Part shown: piece after piece, positions 1-10,200 of the stretch
How the letters are laid out: each line of letters starts with the position of its first letter
How positions within the stretch are numbered: position 1 is the stretch's first letter
Assembly (NCBI RefSeq): GCF_021462225.1
Contig: NC_061800.1
Span: 3,358,501-3,422,500 of the forward strand
Origin: Girardinichthys multiradiatus
Taxonomy: Eukaryota; Chordata; Actinopteri; Cyprinodontiformes; Goodeidae
Reading direction: 5' to 3'
DNA length: 64,000 bases
Position numbers and translations under genes: made by a program
The notes under the pieces: model-generated
What the model was told of the DNA's origin: nothing
What the model saw: only the letters and a program-made list of their open reading frames with translations
Databases searched by the model: none

Positions 1-1017
1 AGGGTGTCCTGGTGCCAAGTGCACTGATGGACACCCTTATGTTTGAACATGGTGTTCGTTATGGATAATCCGTGACTAGCACAGAAGTCCAATAACAAAA
101 CACCACTCGAATTCAGATCGGGGAGGCCATTCCCCCCGATCACGCCTCTCCAGGTGTCACTGTCGTTCCCCACGTGGGCGTTGAAGTCCCCCAGCAGAAT
201 AATGGAGTTCCCGGGAGGGGCACTATCCAGCACCCCCGACAGGGACGCCAAGAAGGCCGGGTACTCTGCACTACCACTCGGCCCGTAGGCTGAAATGATA
301 GTCAGAGACCTCTCCCCAACCCGAAGGCGCAGGGATACGACCCTCTCATCCACTGGGGTAAACCCCAACACGAGACGGCTGAGCTGGGGGGCAACAAGCA
401 AGCCCGTGGGCCACTCCAGAGTAGAAGAGAGTCCAACCCTTCTCAAGGAGATGGGTTCCAGAGCCCACGCTGTGCGTGGAGGCGAGTCCGACTATTTCTA
501 GTCGATATCTCTCGACCTCCCGCACAAGCTCAGGCTCCTTCCTCCCCAGCGAGGTGACATTCCACGTCCCTAGAGCCAGCCTAAGCATCCGGGGATCGGG
601 CCGCTGAGGTCTCCACCTTTGTCCGCCACCCAATCCTCTTTGCACTGGTCCCTCACGGTTCCCCCTGCAGGTGGTGGGCCCACTGGGGGATGGCCTCGCG
701 TCTCTCGTTCGGGCTTGGCCCGGCCGGGTCCCGCAAGGAGCAACCCGGCCACCAGGCGCTCTCCGACGAGTCCCGACCCCAGGCCTGGCTCCAGGGTGGG
801 ACCCCGGCTCCGCCGTACCGGGCGACGTCACGTGCCTCGATATTTTGTTCTTCATGAGGGATTCTTGAACCACTCTTTGTCTGACCCATCACCTAGAGCC
901 TGTTTGCCATGGGAGACCCTACCAGGGGCATTTAGGCCCCAGACAACATAGCCTCTAGAATCATTTGAGCACTCAAACCCCTCCACCACGTTAAGGTGGC
1001 GGTTCAAGGAGGGGTGT
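1..1017 (-). mobile_element. 5' part of an RTE-like non-LTR retrotransposon (APE endonuclease region)
   Basis: Read on the minus strand, this stretch begins with a GC-rich 5' leader (about 1017 to 600) and continues into an apurinic-endonuclease-type domain. Visible signatures are LGTWNVTSL near 590-550, then a GDFNAHVGN catalytic motif near 190-160. The reading frame is broken near 420, where a shift is needed to continue. The reverse transcriptase would lie left of the window. The same family probably supplies the 3' tail at 59.1-59.9 kb. The exact LINE clade (RTE versus a relative) is my inference. Confidence 0.75.
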
Positions 1018-1190
1018 GAAAACTAGCATATGGAAATGTTTCAGGTTGTTTTAAATGATGAATATGTGCTCCTGATGTTTTGTCTTCAGCAGTCTTTGGC
1101 TTTGCTATGTGCTCAGAAGTCCACTGCTCTGGGAGGACCATTTCTTGCAGGTTAGAAACTCATGCTTGTTCTTTTTCTTCTGTCTCACAG

Positions 1191-1273
1191 CCTGCATCAG
1201 CCAGAGGAATAGGGATCCAGGTCATCCACAAATGGAGTCAGCTGCCCCGTAAGAGACCATTGCTGGTACAGAA
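1191..1273 (+). CDS. ttll4: ttll4 exon a
   Basis: Starts after the acceptor tgtctcacag and ends at the donor gtaagtg. It encodes [19 protein letters not shown] and what follows, the TTLL4 nucleotide-binding segment. It starts on a codon boundary and ends with two bases carried over. Confidence 0.92.
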
Positions 1274-4200
1274 GTAAGTGACACAGAGCTTACCCATCCA
1301 GTGACTGTTTTACCTAGCTGTCACAGAGGTTCTGTAAGGAAACATTTGTCTCTTGCTTATTTGTCTGCAGATACCTTCACAAGCCCTACCTGATTGGTGG
1401 AAACAAGTTTGACTTGCGGATTTATGTCTACGTGACATCCTATGACCCGCTCCGAATTTACATGTTTTCTGATGGGCTGGTCCGCTTTGCTAGCTGCAAG
1501 TGAGAATGAACAACATCTTGTAACATAATGTGGACTGGAACTGGAGCACGCTAAAGAAGAGGTTCTGTTTTCTCTGTAGGTATTCGTCTTCCATGAAGAC
1601 TCTGAACAACAAGTTCATGCACCTGACCAACTACAGTGTGAACAAAAAGAACTCTGAGTACCAGACAAACAGTGATGACAAAGCTTGCCATGGACATAAA
1701 TGGTAACCCAGGAGATCTGAGCTGAGGTTTCTGAATGTAGACTCTGTGTTGTGTAATGTCGTTGACTGGAGCTTCACAATATATCAAATTGCATTTGTCA
1801 TCACATTACCACAATTACAAGGAGCTGCTTGAATGCAACCTTTGATGGGATGTTATATTGCAAGTCTGTATATCAATAATATATTTGGCCTGTTGGATAA
1901 ATTTTCACTGTCCTTGATCCCCACACAATATATTTTAGTACACAGGATGCTAAAGCTCAGTAATTGTGAAGGGTGCAGTGTGATGAAGGAGAAGAGTGAG
2001 AAAAAAATGGGTTAATTGTAAATAATACTGATATTTAGCAGCACTATCCCTGATGCATGTTTTGCTGATATTGTGTAGCCTTAGTGTTGATATTCAGCCA
2101 ATAGGAAACAGTTTCTCTTCCCTTTAGGAATGTTAAAGTCAAACCTGTGTTGTTTGTGTCTTTTCAGGGCTTTGAAGGCTTTGTGGCACTACCTTGGCTC
2201 TAAAGGCATAAACACCAGCCTGATATGGGAGAAGATTAAAGACATTGTGATCAAAACTATTATTGCGTAAGTTTGCTCGTACAGTTAATAAGCGCCTGCA
2301 CAGCTAACAGGCCTTCAGAGAGTTCACTCTGTAAAGCCTTCATGTTGTAAATTGAAATCTCTTTCCACCTTTTAAGTGCATCAGCGAAGATTAAGCGATG
2401 ATGACCAGGTTACAGTCCGACCTGGCAACATCATGTTGGTTTTCAAGTTGCATCATTGTGTTCTGCTTCAATATGGGTATCGAACCCAGTGCTTCAAAGT
2501 ATTACCTGATAAAAGAAGTTGTAATTCAACACTGGTGTGGTTTTACTTGTTTGCCAAAGCTTTTAGTTCTTTCACACTTTTATCAGGTTTGTAACGATAC
2601 ATTCAGTTCATGAAACAATGCACTTTATTGGGTTTATGAAAATGAGACAAGATTACGACAGAGCCTACCATTCCATGGGGCTCACAGAATTGGCCAAATA
2701 GGGTGAAATAAGAAGGGTTACACTTACCTGTTAGTTCTATTAGATTTAGAAGGCGTATGCTTCTTGTAGATAATTCAGCTTCACGAGGATGAAATATCTA
2801 CAAGAAGCCCCCACAAAGTCCCATTATTTAAAAACTGACAGGATTAAAAGGTTACCATTTGGCGAAGAAAACGCTGACCGACCTAATGACAAATGGAGCA
2901 ACATTTTCTGGACTGATGATAGTGAACTTGGGGGGTGCACAATTTTCTGCACGATTCTACCTCCGGTTCTACTATGTTAGTGTGAGACGAGTCTGCAGGT
3001 GTGTGTGAAGGGAACCAACCTGACCTCAGTCGCAGTGTATGAAGTGGATCTGGACATGGTCAGGTGGTGTGAGCAAATAACCGAACCAAATGCAAAAGTG
3101 TGTTGCTAATAGTCAATAAAAAAGAGGCTGGGACACAGCAACAGCTCTAAGCTGACTTCTACTTTACTTTATCTGTAACTATACAACATTATGAACATAA
3201 AGGCACAACAGCAGTGGGCATCATACAAACTCTCAACTAACTAATTATTACAATTACATTGTGATAAAAAACAGAAAAACAACAGAGAGGTAGTCTGATG
3301 TATTTTTCAGGTATGGAATTGGAGGCATATAAGAATTTTAGTCATTGCATCCCTTTTTTTAACACCCTGTCATTATTTTGAACACAAGTGCTCCTGGAAA
3401 CTATTTTAAAGAATCTCAGGTCAGTGTATTCCTTTTGGTGACTGACCTATACAAGTCTTCTAGATTTTAAAATGCATTTTACTAAATGCAGTCCAAATTG
3501 TTGAAATCTTCTCTACAGTTGGTGCTAAATTGTGAACCAAATCAGCGTGGTTAACCAGCTGCGGTGTACAGCAATATTTGTCATGTCCATCAGTCTGTCA
3601 ATGTATTTTTGTCTGCTGCGTTGTTAAAACGCTGCCACACAAGCAATTTAAAGGTGATGAGAGAATCTTTAGTGTAAACGTGGTGATGCTGATGGTATCT
3701 GTAGACATCCACAAGATATCTGGTGTAACGCCTTGCTACATTCCCATCCCATATACTGGGACCAGATACTAATTCATAGTCTACTGCTTTATTAAACTAG
3801 TGTCATGCATATGCTGTACTTAAACCCTCAGTTTTAAATTGCAGTAAAACAAAACTTTATTGGATCTAAATGAACTCCTCCACCAATGAGACTGTAGGAC
3901 TTTTCTGTGTCTGTTTTTCTGAACAGCAACTTTTTCTTTTCTTAGCAACAACTACGGTCTGGAATTAACTGATCTTTCACTCCTGCTGACCATGGTTTTC
4001 TCTGGAGGAGTCCTAGGCTAGCGTTAGCATACACACTCTCTGTTTTGATAGAACTCCTGCATAATTGGGCTCATAAAATGAATTAGTATTGTTCTAATTA
4101 TTGTGTGCAGACAGAATGTTGAGAAAGAAATTGTTCCCATGTTTCATAAACCATACACCTGGGCATAATTTCTTATACCTGATCAAATCCACAAAGTGTT

Positions 4201-7200
4201 GAGTCTTCCCACCGAGTCCTTCAACACACACAGCATGACAATCTAAGGTTGTTTCCAAATTAGAGGTGATGGTGACTAATACTTCTTGTCAGTGGGATGT
4301 GTGATATTATTAGATGTGCCTATCAATCAGTTGGGTTTGGTTCTGTCCACTCTAGACATTTACAAAAACGTCTTAATGAAATGGAGCGTTGGTCAGGTTT
4401 AGGTGGAGCTTAAGAGGTGCTTCAGCTTTCATAATGCTACAAACATCAGCAGAGCCCTGTCCTAACATCGCTGTTAAGGTCTGTGCTGCTTTGGTTTCAG
4501 GAATCAGAGTCAGAGTTAGGAATGTGAATATCTGTAGCTGTCTCTCACTGTGTTGCTGAAACATTTCTGTGTTTGTTTCTCAGCTCTGAGCCTTATGTGA
4601 ACAACCTGCTGAAGATGCATGTGAAAACACCTTACAGCTGCCACGAGCTGTTTGGCTTTGACATCATGCTGGACGAGAACCTTAAACCCTGGATCCTGGA
4701 GGTCAATATATCACCAAGGTGACCCACAGATGGATGCACCTGTCATCACAAGTAAGGCTTTTGAAGAACATCTGTGACACTGCTTTCTTCTGTTCAGCCT
4801 CCACTCCAACTCGGCGCTGGACGTTTCCATTAAAGGGCAGATGATCAGAGACCTCCTGAACCTGGCCGGCTTCAGGATTCCTCCGAAAGTAGAAGTGGTC
4901 TCCTCCAGCAGTAGTACCTCAAGCTCCAACAGCAGGTAAGGAGGAGGTCCTACACCTAATTTTCTACTGATGGGATTCTGTGTTCCAGCTGAAACAAGGG
5001 AACAAGGTCTCTCTTACCATTTTTTATTTTTAAGCAAGTCTGTGAAAACTTGGATTCAAATTAGTGCCTCTGTCTGTAGTCTGTATGGAGGGAACAAAGA
5101 GAGGACCAAACCTGAACTGACTGCTGATGAGAAAGTAAAGCGAGCCTTTTACCTTGCTCAGCGTTATGCCGACCAGGTAAACAAACACATGCACACAGCT
5201 CTGCTACAGCAATGTGAGTCTACAGCTTATATACCATAATCTACATTCAATATGTGCTTTTATTAAAAGAAACTCCATTCCTAACGTTGCTACTTTTTAT
5301 ATTTATTCTCCAAAAAAATCCCTCCATGTCAAGCAAAGCAAAGTTTTTGCTACTTCGTTTCTCCTCAGGGAATAATTTAGGAGAAAACTAAGTTTCTGAT
5401 TTGTCTCTCTGCACCTGCATCATGAAGGACTTTCTATCATCGGTCTTGGATATTTTGACCCCAGAGGACGTCCGTGTTCTGGCAGAGAGCGAAAACGAAC
5501 TGAATCGTCAAGGAGAATTCCAGCGCGTTTTCCCATCACAATCATCATCACGCTACCTTCGCTTCTTCGAGTGTCCCAGATACCTCAACATCCTGCTGGA
5601 TCAGTGGGATCAGAAGTACTGGAATGACCGGACAAAATGTGAGTCCCCAAACAAAATTAGTTCTTACTGCTTCCTGTTTGTTTGGAAGAACGTTTAGATT
5701 TTCCAGCAGAAAGAAGAAAAATTAGATGACAAAACTGTTTGAGCTGCATCTCTGGTACTACAGGAGAAATCCTGAAATATATTTTTAGTAATTCTCTAAG
5801 TAATAAGAATAAAATTGAAAGTTACGTATGTAACTACGGTTCTATGAATCCCGGATGACCGCCAGAGATTCTCTGTCACTCAGAATCGTTGCTTCCGCGA
5901 GACGATTCTGTAGGAACAGAGCCTCAGATGACGAATGCATATATAGCCTCTGTGGTCATCCGGTGTGTCACAGGTGTGACTCTGTTGGTATAATTACTCG
6001 AAGGGAACATTCAGTGCTTTAAGCACCGTCCTCTGGCGGTCAGTAGGGATGAAATAGAACCCAGACACAGTGAGCATTTTATTAATCTATATAGAATAAC
6101 TAGAGTAGATGCATGGAAAATGTTTCTTAAAAGCCCTGAAACTGCTTACAGATGTAACTTGGCATGTTTTGTGTTATATGCAGGTATCAGTTACCTGACA
6201 GCCCTCTGTCAGAAGGGAATCCATCTGGGAACCAGCGACCCAGCCCACACGGTGAGAAGCTATTAGGCCGTCCATCACAGGGATCATCACGTCAGATTTG
6301 GGTTATGTCATCAAGAAAGCAACTTTTATGTCCTGATTTTCATAAAGATGGAAATCAAACATGAATACATCACAAGGATTTGATACTCAGTAGAAATAAA
6401 ATGGATTAAGAGCCATTTACTCAGTGATCGTCCGGTCGGAAAGTAAACAATCAGTGAGCGTAAACAAAGCAGACTGACAAAGAAACTCTTTGGTATAGAA
6501 GTTGTTACTTAGGGAAGGAGATCCAGTTGTTTTCCTTATGAGAAAGGTGATTAAAAATAAATTCACTCCCTCTTATAAAAGTAGTGAGACTTCATTAAGT
6601 AATAGAAGCTGAAGTTATTACAGTACATTTTCTCTGTTTTATCGTTTTGATCCTTCAGCCTCTTTCTGCTGGTTTAGGAAATGTCAGCAGACTAACATTT
6701 CAATAATTATTTGTACATTTATAAATCTCTTATATTTGGCTCATCTCTGATGAGCTTTGAGGTTGAAAGGCCTTTTTGCCATTACCCTAATCTTTCGCTC
6801 CCTCCACAGGTTCTCTGTCAGATCCATGTCCGGACTCTGGCTGGGTCACACCAAGACCTTATGGTGCTAACAGAACAAACTAGCTATTGATTTTGAGGCT
6901 TAATAAGGATGCTGTATATCCTGTCAAAATTTGTTAGTTGTGTTTAATGGATAAACGCCTCGGTCCCATAACCTGAAGTATCTCACTCTATAGGCAGATT
7001 CTCACTTATGCACGGAGAGACGACTCAGTAAAGATGGGCAGTTTTTGAGAAAATCTTTTTATTTTAGAAATATTTTGTTGTTTGGAGTAAAAGTAAAAAC
7101 AATGTTTTACAGTTATTTATAGTTTGTTTTTAGGAAGAATCAGAACAGGTTAAAACTGGTTCCAGCAGGTCGGAGCTTTACACATATCAGCCACAATATC

Positions 7201-10200
7201 TCCGATCAATGCAACTCTGTTAATACCGTGATCATCTTTAAACTTCCCTTTGTGTTTTCACCTTGTTCGCACACAGTTTTGTTTTTATATCCTGTTCAGA
7301 CCAGCATACCAGCCTTTCAACTTTCTTCTGTCTCCATGCTTGAATGAAAGAAAAAAGCAATTCTTGGAACCATGTTGTTATTTTATTTGTTGGTGTGCGA
7401 CGGCAGCTTTGGCTTTAGAAGGCGCAGTGAGTCAGTCCCACCAGCTCACAGTGAGGTCTGTGTGTCGGCACAGAGATTGAGCTGTGGGTCTACATGCTTC
7501 TTCAGTGCTGCATTATCTTTTATTGCCCTGTTGAATGAAACCACTTCATCTTTTGAATAGTGCTACGGTATCAGAACAGAGCAAATACACAGAAACTAAG
7601 GAGGGAAGAAACCTAACTGTCGAATGCCTGTCGCTGTCTCTTGTTATCTCTGTAGTGGTCCAAGTGTAGCTACATGTCAAGAACTGCAGCCCAGAGGCCA
7701 GGAGTACTGAGTCCATCCAGATCCAGGTAAATACATGACATGCTGTAAATGCCCTTCCCTTTGTGTTGTAGACAGTTAACACCAGTCCGAGGAACGAAGC
7801 CCATCTAGTGTCACATAAAACCGGAGTTGTGAAAAATATGAGTAGTGCAATAATAACACTGACATATGATCTATTAGTGCTGGAAAACGGTCTGATTTCA
7901 GTTATTGGCTGACTGATCGGTCCATTTAACCTTAGGCAGTTTCAAAATGGAGATGTGGAATGTGGAAATGTTTCCCACATTCATTGAGGCTGATTATGTG
8001 CCCTCTAGAGTCCCACAGAGGTGCATCTCACCTTTCTCTTAAGGCAGCAGTAATTGAAGTTGCACAAACACCATTTTCTACTGCACTTTTTGCTTACGCT
8101 CAACTTTCCATTAATGTGTCTGTATACAACACTTGGAAAACAGCTGGCTTCTCTAGCACTTTTGTGGCCACAATTTGTAAAATGAATGCTTGACATACAG
8201 GGGTTGGACAATAAAACTGAAACACCTGTCATTTTAGTGTGGGAGGTTTCATAGCTAAATTGGACCAGCCTGGTAGCCAGTCTTCATTGATTGCACATTG
8301 CACCAGTAAGAGCAGAGTGTGAAGGTTCAATTAGCAGGATAAGAGCACCGTTTTGCTCAAAATATTGAAATGCACACAACATTATGGATAACATACCAGA
8401 GTTCATAAGAGGACAAATTATTAGTGCATGTCTTGCTGGCGCATCTGTGACCAAGACAGCAAGTCTTTGTGATGTTTCTAGAGCCACGGTATCCAGGGTA
8501 ATGTCAGCATACCACCAAGAAGGACGAACCAGGATTAACTGTGGACGCAAGAGGAAGCTGTCTGAAAGGGATGTTCGGGTGCTAACCCGAATTGTATCCA
8601 AAATAACATAAAACCACGGCTGCCCAAATCATGGCTGAATTAAATGTGCACCTCAACTCTCCTGTTTCCACCAGAACTGTCCGTCAGGAGCTCCACACAG
8701 TCAATATACACGGCCGGGCTGCTATAGCCAAACCTTTGGTCACTCATGCCAATGCCAAACATTGGTTTCAATGGTGCAAGGAGTGCAAATCTTGGGATGT
8801 GGACAATGTGAAACATGTATTGTTCTCTGATGAGTCCACCTTTACTGTTTTCCCCACATCCGGGAGAGTTACGGTGTGGAGAAGCCCCAAAGAAGCGTAC
8901 CACCCAGACTGTTGCATGCCCAGAGTGAAGCATGGGGGTGCATCAGTGATGGATTGGGCTACCATATCATGGCATTCCCTTGGCCAAATACTTGTGCTAG
9001 ATGGGCACGTCACTGCCAAGGACTACCGAACCATTCTTGAGGACCATGTGCATCCAATGGTTCAAACATCGTATCCTGAAGGCGGTGCCGTGTATCAGGA
9101 TGACAATGCACCAATACACACAACAAGACTGGTGAAAGATTGGTTTGATGAACATGAAAGTGAAGTTGAACATCTCCCATGGCCTGCACACTCACCAGAT
9201 CTAGGCGAGTCAGGAAACGTTTTCCTCCACCAGTATTACGTAGTGACCTGGCCACTATCCTGCAAGAAGAATGGCTTAAAATCCCTCTGACCACTGTGCA
9301 GGACTTGTATATGTCAGTCCCAAGACGAATTGACGCTGTATTGGCCACAAAAGGAGGCCCTACTCCATACTAATAAATTATTGTGGTCTAATACCAGGTG
9401 TTTCAGTTTCATTGTCCAACCCCTGTATGTCCTTCTGTGTGTAATGAACCCATATAATATTAATGAATGTAACAAGTTTCGATGATACTGTATTCAAATT
9501 TATTAAGATGAAGTTGAATCTGTAGCTGACAGGTAGTTGCCATTTTAATTTCTGCAGTGTTGCCTTTGTTAATTTAAATAACATTTAACCTACCTGATAA
9601 TCTACAGTACAGACCAAAAGTTTTGACACACCTTTTCATTCAAAGAGTTTTCTTTATTTTCATGACTATGAATATTGTAGCTTCACACTGAAGGCATCAA
9701 AACTATGAATTAACACATGTGAAATTATATACTGAACAAAAAATGTGGAACAACTGAAAATATGTCTTATATTCTAGGTTCTTCAAAGTAGCCACCTTTT
9801 GCTTTGATTACTGCTCCGCACACTCTTGGCATTCTGTTGATGAGCTTCAAGAGGTAGTCACCTGAAATGGTTTTCACTTCACAGGTGTGCCCTGTCAGGT
9901 TTAATAAGTGGGATTTCAAGCCTTATAAATGGGGTTGGGACCATCAGTTTGGTTGTGCAGGAGGCAGATACGGTACACAGCTGATAGTCCTACTGAATAG
10001 ACTGTTAGAATTTGTATTATGGCAAGAAAAAAGCAGCTAAGTAAAGAAAAACGAGTGGCCATTATTACTCCAAGAAATGAAGGTCAGTCAGTCTGAACAA
10101 TTGGGAAAACTTTGAAAGTGTCCCCAAGTGCAGTCGCAAAAACCATCAAGCACTACAAAGAAACTGACATGAGGACCGCCCCGGGAAAGGAAGACCAAGA

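Noticed and set aside
346..873. 175-codon minus-strand ORF as a host gene
   Set aside because: Its sequence is the 5' leader and start of the endonuclease of an RTE-like LINE (TWNVTSL), with a frame break before the next conserved motif.
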